From contig NZ_GG669993.1 in assembly GCF_000159315.1 (NCBI RefSeq), positions 493,934 to 557,933 of the forward strand: a stretch of DNA of 64,000 nucleotides, written 5' to 3'. A program made the translations under genes and the position numbers. Below the pieces are notes generated by a model. The model was not told the origin of the DNA. It did not search any database and saw nothing but the letters and a program-made list of their open reading frames with translations. Positions 38,650 through 47,164 of the stretch are shown one piece after another. Origin of the DNA: Lentilactobacillus hilgardii DSM 20176 = ATCC 8290. GTDB lineage: Bacteria > Bacillota > Bacilli > Lactobacillales > Lactobacillaceae. Numbering within the stretch: the stretch's first letter is position 1; each line of letters opens with the position of its first letter.

Positions 38650-40743
38650 CTATTGGCCAAACCATTTCTTAGCATCATCAATAAAACGCTTTGCTTTTTG
38701 TCCAATTGAATCAGAATACTGTTCCGTTTTCTTTTGAATCGTATCCCAGAGATTGTTATGACTATTTTGTTGGTCCTGAACAATTGTCTGCGCATCCTTG
38801 GTGTTAAAGCTGGAATTTCTAGTATAAGGCAGCATTGTTTGCATTTCGTTTCTAAAGAGTGGCCCCATACCGGTACCGCTTAAGTTTTCCAAATGATGTG
38901 CTTGACTGGTACTGTCAAAACCTTCCCAAGTTGCAACAACCAAGTCCGGTGTGTATCCGATAATCCATTTATCCTTTGTCGCATCTGAAGAACCGGTATT
39001 ATCTGCTTCAGTACTACCAGTTTTTCCAGCAACGGAATATCCGTAAGGTTTAGCATCTGCACCTGTCCCATTATTAAAGACACCCAACATCATACTGGTC
39101 ATCTGTTTTGAGACAGAGGCGGGCATGATTTGTCGTCCCTGTTGCTTGGCCGTATTATCAACGATCACCTTGCCGGTTGAATCCACAATTTTGCGAATGT
39201 AGAAAGGCTTCATGATTTTTCCACCATTGGCAAACGCTGTATAAGCTCCGGCCATCTGTTGTGGGGATACACCTGATGACAGCCCACCTAAGGCCAATGC
39301 AAGGTTCTTGTCTTTTTTTGTAACCGGAATATTGAAGTCCTTAACAGACTGATAGCCACGATCAACCCCAATCTGGTTAAGCAACCAAACTGCAGGGGCA
39401 TTCATACTTTGAGCAAGCGCCTCATACATTGGGACTTTTCCCTGATACACATTATTGTAGTTTTTTGGTGTGTAATGATTGGTTCCGTATGATTTTTTCT
39501 TATCAACCAATTCCGAGTCAAATTTATACCCCGCCTCTAGTGCAGGTGTATAAACCGCCAGCGGTTTCATTGCCGATCCCGGTTGGCGTTTGATTTGGGT
39601 TGCCCGATTGTAACCACGGAAGACATGCTGCCCACGACCACCAACAACGGCGGTAACACCTCCGGTAGTTGGCGAAACCCCAATAGAAGCGGCTTGTACC
39701 TCCGTCCCATCTGAAGCATTCGCAGGAAACAAGGTGTTATTTTTAAAGGTTGCCTGCATTTGTTGCTGTTGAGATTGATTTAAATTGGTATAAATTCGAT
39801 ATCCTCGATTCATAATCTCAGATTCCGTCAAGCCATATTTACTAATCGCTTCATCAATAACAGCATCAAAGTAATACGGGTATTTGTATCCATCCTTTCG
39901 AACGTAAGTATCTCTGACCTCAATGGGCATTTTTTTATAATAGTTAGCCTGAGCTTGCGTTAACTTGTGATTCTCAACCATCAATTGAAGAACAACATTC
40001 CGTCGCCACTTGGCCGCTTTCGGATGATCAATCGGATTAAATGCACTTGGCGACGTCAGCATCCCTGCTAAGACTGCAGCATCAGGAACAGATAGTTGGC
40101 TGGCATTCTCGCCAAAATATTTTTGAGAAGCATCTTGGACACCCCAAACACCATTTCCAAAGTAAGCATTGTTCAAATACATCGTTAAAATTTCATTCTT
40201 TGAGTAAACATTCTCAACTTGAATCGCCAAGAACAATTCCTTGAATTTTCGGGTCATAGTTTGCTCTTGTGATAAATAAGCATTCTTTACCAATTGTTGG
40301 GTTAATGTACTTCCACCGCCACTAATATAGTTATGATGAAGCAATTTATTCTTTAGAAGCAAAAAGAAGGCCCGTCCGATCCCTTTAATAGAAAACCCAT
40401 GTTCATGATAGAAGTTTCGGTCCTCAGTTGAAAGAACCGCCTTAGGAATATTTCGAGATACCCTATTCAAATGAACATATGTCCCCTTTTGGGCATATAA
40501 TTCACCCGCTTTTTGATTACTGGCATCAAAAATTTCAGTCGTCTTTGACAAAGATGATTCCAGATTTTGAACGTGGGCCGTTTTCGCAAGAAAAGTTAAG
40601 TAAATGCTTCCAACCAGTGTCACCGTTAGAAAAAAGACAACCAGCCATTTAATAAGATGAAATTTTCTACAAAACCGATTAAATTTCCTGATAAGTGATC
40701 CCAACCACCTTCGGGAAGATTTAGTTGAATTGTTGTTATTCAT
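38650..40743 (-). CDS. Class A penicillin-binding protein (PBP2A-like)
   Basis: This bifunctional enzyme polymerises glycan strands and cross-links them at the membrane. A short basic cytoplasmic N-terminus and a transmembrane helix (about 33-53) precede the GT51 glycosyltransferase domain (STEDRNFYHEHG with the catalytic glutamate, and GGSTLTQQL). The transpeptidase domain has SAMK, SMN and KTGS. Start ATG 40743 (MNNNNSTK) follows AAGGAG; a longer frame upstream lacks a site. Length is 697 residues, typical for the PBP2A group. Confidence 0.9.
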   Translation of the reverse strand: MNNNNSTKSSRRWLGSLIRKFNRFCRKFHLIKWLVVFFLTVTLVGSIYLTFLAKTAHVQNLESSLSKTTEIFDASNQKAGELYAQKGTYVHLNRVSRNIPKAVLSTEDRNFYHEHGFSIKGIGRAFFLLLKNKLLHHNYISGGGSTLTQQLVKNAYLSQEQTMTRKFKELFLAIQVENVYSKNEILTMYLNNAYFGNGVWGVQDASQKYFGENASQLSVPDAAVLAGMLTSPSAFNPIDHPKAAKWRRNVVLQLMVENHKLTQAQANYYKKMPIEVRDTYVRKDGYKYPYYFDAVIDEAISKYGLTESEIMNRGYRIYTNLNQSQQQQMQATFKNNTLFPANASDGTEVQAASIGVSPTTGGVTAVVGGRGQHVFRGYNRATQIKRQPGSAMKPLAVYTPALEAGYKFDSELVDKKKSYGTNHYTPKNYNNVYQGKVPMYEALAQSMNAPAVWLLNQIGVDRGYQSVKDFNIPVTKKDKNLALALGGLSSGVSPQQMAGAYTAFANGGKIMKPFYIRKIVDSTGKVIVDNTAKQQGRQIMPASVSKQMTSMMLGVFNNGTGADAKPYGYSVAGKTGSTEADNTGSSDATKDKWIIGYTPDLVVATWEGFDSTSQAHHLENLSGTGMGPLFRNEMQTMLPYTRNSSFNTKDAQTIVQDQQNSHNNLWDTIQKKTEQYSDSIGQKAKRFIDDAKKWFGQ

Positions 40744-40898
40744 TAGTCTCTCCTTTGTAGATACAACACATTGTATCACAAGTGTTAATTTCAAAAACTG
40801 AAGTGTTGTAAATTTTAAGGGGGATTTAAAAAACAGTTCGCCTGCCGGACAAAAGGCAAACATTGCAAAGCCCAAAGATGGCGTACTCAATCTTAAAC

Positions 40899-40934
40899 AA
40901 AAAAAGGCAGGGCAAACTGATCATTGTCCCAACC
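40899..40934 (-). terminator. Possible terminator of argS
   Basis: GG-GGG-CAA on one arm pairs with TTG-CCC-CC on the other with mismatches, followed by seven T residues on the minus strand. It lies 19 bp past the argS stop. Confidence 0.45.
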
Positions 40935-40952
40935 TCACGTTTATTTTTAAAA

Positions 40953-42644
40953 TTACATTGCGTCTGGTGCTTTAACACCCAACAGATTCAAAGATTCCTT
41001 AAGCACGATCGAAACTGATTTGACTAATGCCAAACGGGCACCTAATTTGTCATCTTCAACCAATACCTTTGAATGAGCATAATACTTATTAAAGGCTTTT
41101 GCCAACTTCAGTGAGTATTTAGCAACTTCAGAAGGCTCAAAGTCTTTACATGCACTTTCCACAACATGTGGGAATTCATTCAAAGCTGTGACAGTTTCCC
41201 ATGCAGCAGGATCGTCCAGTTCTTTGTCAGTGGTGTGGAAGTCAATGGATGAGGCCTTCTTAAGAATGCTCTCAGCACGCGCATGCGAGTATTGAACATA
41301 AGGACCAGTCTCACCTTCAAATTTAAGTTGATCCTCCAAAACAAAATCAATATTGTTAGTTCGTTCATTCTTTAAATCGCCAAAGATAATAGCGCCAACG
41401 CCAACTTCCTTGGCAACTTCATCTTTATCTTCCAAATCAGGGTTTTTGGCCTCAATTTGTTTTTTCGCAAGATTAATTGCATCGTCAAGAACTTCATCTA
41501 AAAGAATGATTCTTCCAGAACGAGTCGATAATTTTTTGCCATTGACTGTAATCAAACCAAATGGGATATGATGAAGGTTTTCAGCTGACTGTAATCCCAT
41601 TTCGAGTAAAACGGCCTTTAATTGCTTAAAGTAATAGGTTTGTTCTGAACCAACCACATATAAATTCATGGCTGGTTTGTATGTGCGGTCACGATAAATA
41701 GCAGTCGCAATATCACGGGTGATATAAAGTGTTGCCCCATCACTCTTAAGGATCAAAGCAGGATTTAACTTATACTTATCCAGCTTGACAACCTGGGCGC
41801 CTTGTGACTCAACTAAAAGACCCTTATCCTTCAAGATTTGGATACCCTCATCCATTTTATCGTTATAAAAAGCTTCCCCATTAAACGTATCGAAAGTAAC
41901 ACCTAATTTGTCATAAATTTTATTAAATGACTCCAAAGATACTCGACGGAACCATTTCCAAAGCTCGGTTTCCTCTTCATTGCCATCTTCCAATTTCTTG
42001 AAAGTTTCCCGAGCTTCGTCATCGAGTTCTGGATGTTCCTTATCTTCTTTATGGAATTTGACATAATACTTAACCAAATTATTGATAGGGTCCCTTTTGA
42101 CATCGTCTTCATTGCCCCACTTCTTATAAGCAACAATCAACTTACCAAATTGCGTTCCCCAATCCCCCAAATGGTTATCCTTGATTGGATGATATCCATT
42201 TTTAACAAGTAATTTTGCAATTGAATTACCGATAACGGTAGAACGTAAGTGTCCCATTGAAATAGGCTTTGCAATATTAGGCGATGACATGTCAATCGGC
42301 ACATTACCGCCCTTACCATTATCATTTTGGCCATAAGTTGAGCCTTCTTCAATGATAGTTGTTAAAACCTGTCCGCTAAACTTACCCTTATCCAAAAAGA
42401 AGTTAATGTAGGCGCCCTTTGCTTCAACTTTTTCATAAGATGTTTGGTCAATTTTTGAAACCAAATCCGCAGCTATCTGGTTTGGTGCTTTATGAAAAAC
42501 TTTAGCCAGCGAAAAGGCTGGGAATGCTAAATCGCCCATCGATAGTGACTTCGGTTGTGCCAACTTTTCGTACACTTCTGCTGATGAAAGTTCATCGTTT
42601 AAAACGCTAAGAATTGAATTAGTAACTTGTGCTTTGTAATCCAT
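40953..42644 (-). CDS. argS: Arginyl-tRNA synthetase
   Basis: ArgS charges tRNA-Arg. The 563-residue class I enzyme has the Add1 domain at the N-terminus, the HIGH-like motif SMGHL in a SPNIAKPISMGH block and a C-terminal DALR anticodon-binding domain with EFPHVVESA. Start ATG 42644 (MDYKAQ) follows GGAGG by 8 bases. The leader upstream is a T-box, so expression should rise when tRNA-Arg is uncharged. Confidence 0.95.
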   Translation of the reverse strand: MDYKAQVTNSILSVLNDELSSAEVYEKLAQPKSLSMGDLAFPAFSLAKVFHKAPNQIAADLVSKIDQTSYEKVEAKGAYINFFLDKGKFSGQVLTTIIEEGSTYGQNDNGKGGNVPIDMSSPNIAKPISMGHLRSTVIGNSIAKLLVKNGYHPIKDNHLGDWGTQFGKLIVAYKKWGNEDDVKRDPINNLVKYYVKFHKEDKEHPELDDEARETFKKLEDGNEEETELWKWFRRVSLESFNKIYDKLGVTFDTFNGEAFYNDKMDEGIQILKDKGLLVESQGAQVVKLDKYKLNPALILKSDGATLYITRDIATAIYRDRTYKPAMNLYVVGSEQTYYFKQLKAVLLEMGLQSAENLHHIPFGLITVNGKKLSTRSGRIILLDEVLDDAINLAKKQIEAKNPDLEDKDEVAKEVGVGAIIFGDLKNERTNNIDFVLEDQLKFEGETGPYVQYSHARAESILKKASSIDFHTTDKELDDPAAWETVTALNEFPHVVESACKDFEPSEVAKYSLKLAKAFNKYYAHSKVLVEDDKLGARLALVKSVSIVLKESLNLLGVKAPDAM

Positions 42645-42659
42645 TGCTGTTCCCTCCAT

Positions 42660-42888
42660 AGATATCTATACAAAAAAAGCCCTTACAACAAAAAATTGTA
42701 AGAGACGAGTAACCCCGCGGTACCACTCTAATTGATATAAATATCCGCTCAATTTATTTTAATTTAGTATTCTAAAAAGCACGCTTCGTTGGATAAGTAT
42801 CCCGGCTTTCACCATCCCGGAATCGCTCATTACTTAATTAACCAACTACTCCTCTTTTATTATTGAATAATCATCATGTACCAGATGT
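42660..42888 (-). promoter_or_regulatory. T-box riboswitch of argS, probable specifier CGU
   Basis: The T-box AGAGTGGTACCGCGG lies at 42715-42729 on the minus strand. Stem I carries the apical motif GGGATGGTGAAAGCCGGGA. Near its base a helix GTTGG/CCAAC is followed by GAAGCGTG opposite an AGTA-containing strand. This fits the loop E arrangement with CGT as the specifier, read by tRNA-Arg. The specifier is a structural inference; the T-box sequence is unambiguous. Confidence 0.88.
42682..42702 (-). terminator. T-box terminator of argS
   Basis: CTTACAA pairs with TTGTAAG across a T-rich loop, followed by GGGCTTTTTTT on the minus strand, directly after the T-box. Confidence 0.75.
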
Positions 42889-42917
42889 ATGTTAACTTGT
42901 TGTCACTAACTTGTCAA
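42889..42917 (-). promoter_or_regulatory. Promoter of the argS T-box transcript
   Basis: TTGACA (42912-42917) and TAACAT (42889-42894) are spaced 17 bp on the minus strand. Confidence 0.7.
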
Positions 42918-42960
42918 CAAATACAACAACCACCTGGATCGTACATCATACTTTGTACGA

Positions 42961-43031
42961 AGCGGGTAACGGGAATCGGACCCGCGACACAAGCTTGGGA
43001 AGCTTGGATTTTACCACTAAACTATACCCGC
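42961..43031 (-). tRNA. tRNA-Gly (anticodon TCC)
   Basis: A complete 71-nt cloverleaf reads GCGGGTA at the acceptor 5' end and ACCCGC at the 3' end, with D-arm TAGTTTAGTGGT, anticodon loop CTTCCCA and T-loop GGTCCGATTCCC. The discriminator is U, as usual for tRNA-Gly. The CCA tail is not encoded. It lies between the argS leader and yisL. Confidence 0.95.
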
Positions 43032-43182
43032 ATGGCAAGAATAACTAATAAATATTATATCATGCCAGCGTGCCTTTGTCATAAACATTTTTATAAACAT
43101 TTTTTATCTATAAAGAAAATAAAAAACAATTGCAATTTTCTTACAAATTAAAGATACTTAATATTGAAAGGGTGATCGCGGA

Positions 43183-43521
43183 ATGTGGATTACACTCAAT
43201 TACATGTGTTGGGCAATTTTACTTATTAATTTTATTTGGGGACTTACTCGAAATATAAAAAAACGGGTCATCGATTCTATGATGATCTCTCGGTTATTTT
43301 ATTGGATGATTGTTATCAGCCAAGTTGTCATTGGACTGCGCTCATTCCATCGCCATTCACTATTAGTTGGAATTGGTGCCATAATAACGCTGATTATCAT
43401 TGCTTTATCCGAAACAGCATATGGCAGAAAACAGGAAATTAATTACACACCCCGCCTACTTTGGATTCTCATCATTTTGGGAATCATCGGTGCGGGCATA
43501 CAAACAACGGTCAACTTTTAA
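43183..43521 (+). CDS. yisL: DUF1516 family membrane protein (YisL-like)
   Basis: This 112-residue protein has four hydrophobic helices (about 5-22, 38-53, 59-77, 92-110). The pattern WxTLxYMCWAILLINFIWGL and the short loops match DUF1516/YisL, a widespread Bacilli family of unknown function. A GAAAGGGTGAT ribosome-binding site precedes the ATG. It is monocistronic with its own terminator. Confidence 0.8.
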   Translation: MWITLNYMCWAILLINFIWGLTRNIKKRVIDSMMISRLFYWMIVISQVVIGLRSFHRHSLLVGIGAIITLIIIALSETAYGRKQEINYTPRLLWILIILGIIGAGIQTTVNF

Positions 43522-43534
43522 AAAGCTGACCGTT
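43506..43534 (+). terminator. Terminator of yisL
   Basis: AACGGTCA pairs with TGACCGTT across an A/T-rich loop, and T residues follow. It overlaps the last codons of yisL. Confidence 0.7.
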
Positions 43535-43601
43535 TTACTTTTGCATAAACTATGCAATTAATTAATTTGTGAAACTATTGCAGCCGATTTTTGGAGTCTT
43601 T

Positions 43602-44330
43602 TTAATCTAGTTGCTTATCAGCAATTCCTCGATTCTTTAGTGCCAATTCAATTGTTCGCTTTACTAATACCGTTTGTGCGTCAATCACTGGAAATGAGTG
43701 GTCGCCTGCCCGCTGTTGGGCAACGGATAGTTCAGTACAACCAAGAATAACAACATCACAGGAAAACTTATTAACCATTGTCGACAGGATTTGATGATAC
43801 AGATCACCGTCAACCTGATTCTTTTCTTTGATATCATCGTAGATCAATTCCATTGTCTGATTAGCCGTTTTTTCGTCAGGCTTTACCAAATCATAGCCCG
43901 CATGGCGAATCTCCTGATCATATATACCATCATGAAGAGTTCCACGTGTCGCAATCAGCCCAACTCGCTTTGCACTGGGAACATCATGCTTAATCTCTTT
44001 CACAGTCTCCCTGGGCATATGCAAAATCGGAACACTGGTCAACGCCTGAAGATCGTCAAACGAGTAATGAGCAGTATTACATGGAATAACGAAAAAGTCT
44101 GGATCTAATTGACTCTGCTGCTTAATATCTTCGGCCAACGGAATAAACGGGTTGGGCTTACTATGATCCAAGATATAGTCAGTTCGATCAGGAATGGTTG
44201 AATGATTAACCAATATATAATTTAAATACTCCTGGTCTTTTTTGGCAGGTGTTCGTTCATTTAGAATATGAATAAAAAGTTCTGTAGCCTCAGTTCCCAT
44301 TCCACCAATAATTGTAAAAAAGTTTTTCAT
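43602..44330 (-). CDS. racD: Aspartate racemase (RacD-like)
   Basis: This 242-residue Asp/Glu racemase converts L-aspartate to D-aspartate without cofactor. It starts IIGGMGTEATELF and carries the two catalytic cysteines in VIPCNTAHYS and ILGCTELS. It is the last gene of a row with the D-aspartate ligase, 13 bp upstream. This makes D-aspartate for the cell-wall cross-bridge the most likely product use. A general amino-acid racemase role remains possible. Confidence 0.88.
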   Translation of the reverse strand: MKNFFTIIGGMGTEATELFIHILNERTPAKKDQEYLNYILVNHSTIPDRTDYILDHSKPNPFIPLAEDIKQQSQLDPDFFVIPCNTAHYSFDDLQALTSVPILHMPRETVKEIKHDVPSAKRVGLIATRGTLHDGIYDQEIRHAGYDLVKPDEKTANQTMELIYDDIKEKNQVDGDLYHQILSTMVNKFSCDVVILGCTELSVAQQRAGDHSFPVIDAQTVLVKRTIELALKNRGIADKQLD

Positions 44331-44343
44331 TTAATTTCAGTCC

Positions 44344-45594
44344 TTATTTGGCGACAAAGTAACGTTTATAGTCTTTAACATAGTTATGCATCATCCATTT
44401 GTATAACGCAAATCTCTTTAAACTTTTATCCTTAGCGTACCAAAATGTATCACCATAGCGACCTTCATCAATTAATTGCATGGCATGTTTTTTTACGTCA
44501 TTTTCCTTTGCATACTTTTCAAAAATCTTTGGTGTTACGCCTAACCAAAGGAAGTAATGCTGTTTATCTTTATTTGCATAAACTGTTTGTTGATCTGCCA
44601 ATGAATCATAAACATAGTCCTGTACAACCCAATCGGCAAGGTGATAGCCGTTAAGGGTCACAAAGAAACTGCTTCTTCCGGTCCGCAAATTAATTTCAAA
44701 CAACTTATAAGATTGATCACGTGTATCAAATTTGATATCGAAATTGCAATAACCGGTAAACTCAATCTCTTCCAAAAATTTCTGAACCCGATTATAGATA
44801 TCTTGATTATATTCAGGAATAATTGCAACATAATTCCCAATTGCTGCCGGTGCAGGATCTTCCAACAGCGGGTGCCCCAAACACATCAACTTGACTTGAT
44901 GTTTCCTATCAACATAAACGTTTAATGTCCGCATATGACTGTCATCCCCAGGAATGAAATCTTGAAGAATGAAATCCGACGTATAACCGTTAGTATAACT
45001 TTTTGCGACAACGTCTTTAAATTCTGCTTCATTTTGAATAATAAATGCCTTTTTACGTCCTTCAAAATGAATATCAAGCCACTCAACACTATTTGCAGGT
45101 TTGAGCGCAACTGGATATCCAAAGGGTTGTGTTATTTCCTCACCAGACTCATACATCGCTTTTGTGATGATCTTTGTCTTTGGATATGGCAAGTCATACT
45201 TATCACACATCTTGTAAAAATTCTCTTTATTGTTCAAATTCCGAAGCATTTCATAATCAACATATGGGCATACAAAAACATCTTCGAGTTCTGCCTTATG
45301 TTTTGAAATAAGTTCAGCATAACCATCACCACAACCAATTAAAATAACAGGTTCCTTATGATCAGCATATCGTTTTTTGATTTTCTTCATCTCATCAATC
45401 CAAACCGGATCTTCACTGAATCCAGGAATCAATTCCAAATCAACAATTTTCGTATACCGGGTTGGTGCCAAACTTACCTCAGCAAACGCTTTAACCGGTT
45501 TGCCATAAATATCGTACAAGCTTCGAGCCATACCATAGACATTAAAATCACTGCCTAATAAAACTGGGGTGAAGTCGGTGCTTTGATTAGTCAT
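44344..45594 (-). CDS. D-aspartate ligase (ATP-grasp, Aslfm-like)
   Basis: The 416-residue ATP-grasp enzyme is expected to attach D-aspartate by its beta-carboxyl to the lysine of UDP-MurNAc-pentapeptide. From memory of the Enterococcus faecium Aslfm sequence, blocks such as LLGSDFNVYGMARS, GCGDGYAELIS, PYPKTKIITK, QDFIPGDDS and FEINLRTGRSSFFVTLNG are shared along the whole length. The last of these holds the ATP-grasp metal ligands. It lies 6 bp downstream of murE and 13 bp upstream of the racemase, in a row that begins with asnB. Confidence 0.9.
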   Translation of the reverse strand: MTNQSTDFTPVLLGSDFNVYGMARSLYDIYGKPVKAFAEVSLAPTRYTKIVDLELIPGFSEDPVWIDEMKKIKKRYADHKEPVILIGCGDGYAELISKHKAELEDVFVCPYVDYEMLRNLNNKENFYKMCDKYDLPYPKTKIITKAMYESGEEITQPFGYPVALKPANSVEWLDIHFEGRKKAFIIQNEAEFKDVVAKSYTNGYTSDFILQDFIPGDDSHMRTLNVYVDRKHQVKLMCLGHPLLEDPAPAAIGNYVAIIPEYNQDIYNRVQKFLEEIEFTGYCNFDIKFDTRDQSYKLFEINLRTGRSSFFVTLNGYHLADWVVQDYVYDSLADQQTVYANKDKQHYFLWLGVTPKIFEKYAKENDVKKHAMQLIDEGRYGDTFWYAKDKSLKRFALYKWMMHNYVKDYKRYFVAK

Positions 45595-45600
45595 TTAAAG

Positions 45601-47145
45601 TCATAGTCCTTTCACTAAATTTGCTACTATTGTCGCATCGCCCGCATACGGCACATTTTTTCCATTAATTTTTTGAAAGGCATCATGACCCTTGCCAGCC
45701 ACAACAACCAGATCCCCCTGTTTACTTTCCAAAACGGCTTTTTGTATAGCAGACGTTCTGTCAGCAATGTAACTTGTTTTAACGCGTGCTGGATCAATAT
45801 AAGCCGCAATTTCATCCGCAATTACTTTGGGGTCTTCAGTTGCCGGGTCATCCGTTGTTAGATAAGCTACGTTGGCTGATTCATTAATTGCTTTTCCCAG
45901 CCCCTCACGACGGTCAATTCCCTTGTCTCCTGTACTTCCCGTAATAACAATCACGTTTCCATCCGGCGATTGCTTTTTAAGAAAATCCAGAACTGAATGC
46001 AAACTGCCATAGTTATGCGCATAATCAACATAAATTGTGCCATGTTGCTTTGTTGAATAAATTTCCATTCGACCCGGAACCGTCGTATGAGACAATCCAT
46101 ATTCAATCTCTGTTGGGTGCGCTCCCATCATAGCACTTGTAATAGCTGCAGAAACGGCATTACCCTCGTTATAATCACCGGCAATGCTGATTTCATAAGT
46201 ACCATCTATTCCAAGTTGTTTTGCTTTATCACTAACAGAAATAAGTTGAATTTTATTCTCACTTAAGGAATCAGCGAGCGACTGATATTCAAAATCTTTA
46301 GGCAATTGTTCGTTCATTGTCGACCCTTTACGATGATATACAAAAATATCTTCGGGCTGACTGGTAGCTTTTGCAGTATAGTAAACGTCCACCATATGAT
46401 CACTGTCAGCATTGATGACACACTTTTTTGAATTAACCAACAATTGTTCCTTACAATGTAAATAGTCGGCAAACGTCGGATGTTCATTTCGACCAATATG
46501 GTCTGGTGAGATATTCAAGAAAACGCCGACATCATAACGAAGATTATAAACTCGCTGCTTTTTATATGCCTGTGAAGAAACTTCCATAATCAAATGGGTC
46601 ATGTTGTTCTGAACTGCTTTATTCATGTTTGTAAACAAATCTAAAGACTCCGGTGTTGTCAAACTGGATTTAATCACATCTTCAGACTTATTTCCAACAA
46701 CCGTATTAATTGTGGAGAACAATGCCACTTTTCGATCATAAACCTTATCCAGTATCGATTTGGTAAAGTAGGCAGATGTCGTCTTACCTTTTGTTCCAGT
46801 GTATGCAATCGTTGGTAAGCTATTCTGCGGAAACCCAAAAAATGCCGCACTTAGCAGCGACATTGATTTTTGAATATTTTTAACGATGATTCCTGGAATA
46901 GTGACATTATGATATTGCTTTTCTGAAACATATCCACTGGCACCACGTTGCTGGGCGTCTGCCAAATACGCTTCTCGAAAGTTTCCCTTACAAAAAAACA
47001 AACAATTATCAGAAACAACTTTAGAATTGTAGGCAACTGATTGGAAACTTTGGTCCAAGCGACTAAATTGACTCTTGACTAGTAAATCATGTTCCTTAAG
47101 AAGCATTAACACTTCATCAACAGTAATTTGTGCCAATATATGCAC
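45601..47145 (-). CDS. murE: UDP-MurNAc-tripeptide synthetase, L-lysine-adding type
   Basis: MurE adds the third residue of the stem peptide. The 514-residue ligase has the ATP loop YTGTKGKTTS near residue 115, SPDHIGRNEH in the central domain and the specificity motif DDPATEDP near residue 432. Enzymes that add diaminopimelate have DNPR there; the DDPA form resembles the lysine-adding MurE of Staphylococcus (DNPA). The lysine assignment fits the D-Asp ligase next to it. The start shares a short gap with asnB upstream. Confidence 0.9.
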   Translation of the reverse strand: MHILAQITVDEVLMLLKEHDLLVKSQFSRLDQSFQSVAYNSKVVSDNCLFFCKGNFREAYLADAQQRGASGYVSEKQYHNVTIPGIIVKNIQKSMSLLSAAFFGFPQNSLPTIAYTGTKGKTTSAYFTKSILDKVYDRKVALFSTINTVVGNKSEDVIKSSLTTPESLDLFTNMNKAVQNNMTHLIMEVSSQAYKKQRVYNLRYDVGVFLNISPDHIGRNEHPTFADYLHCKEQLLVNSKKCVINADSDHMVDVYYTAKATSQPEDIFVYHRKGSTMNEQLPKDFEYQSLADSLSENKIQLISVSDKAKQLGIDGTYEISIAGDYNEGNAVSAAITSAMMGAHPTEIEYGLSHTTVPGRMEIYSTKQHGTIYVDYAHNYGSLHSVLDFLKKQSPDGNVIVITGSTGDKGIDRREGLGKAINESANVAYLTTDDPATEDPKVIADEIAAYIDPARVKTSYIADRTSAIQKAVLESKQGDLVVVAGKGHDAFQKINGKNVPYAGDATIVANLVKGL

Positions 47146-47164
47146 CTTCCATTCTAATCAAATT

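Noticed and set aside
40744..40890. In-frame N-terminal extension of the class A PBP
   Set aside because: No ribosome-binding site upstream. The internal ATG 40743 has AAGGAG and yields the normal basic tail plus membrane helix.
42876..43151. Plus-strand open frame over the argS promoter and tRNA-Gly
   Set aside because: It runs through a tRNA gene and a promoter on the other strand, so it is not coding.
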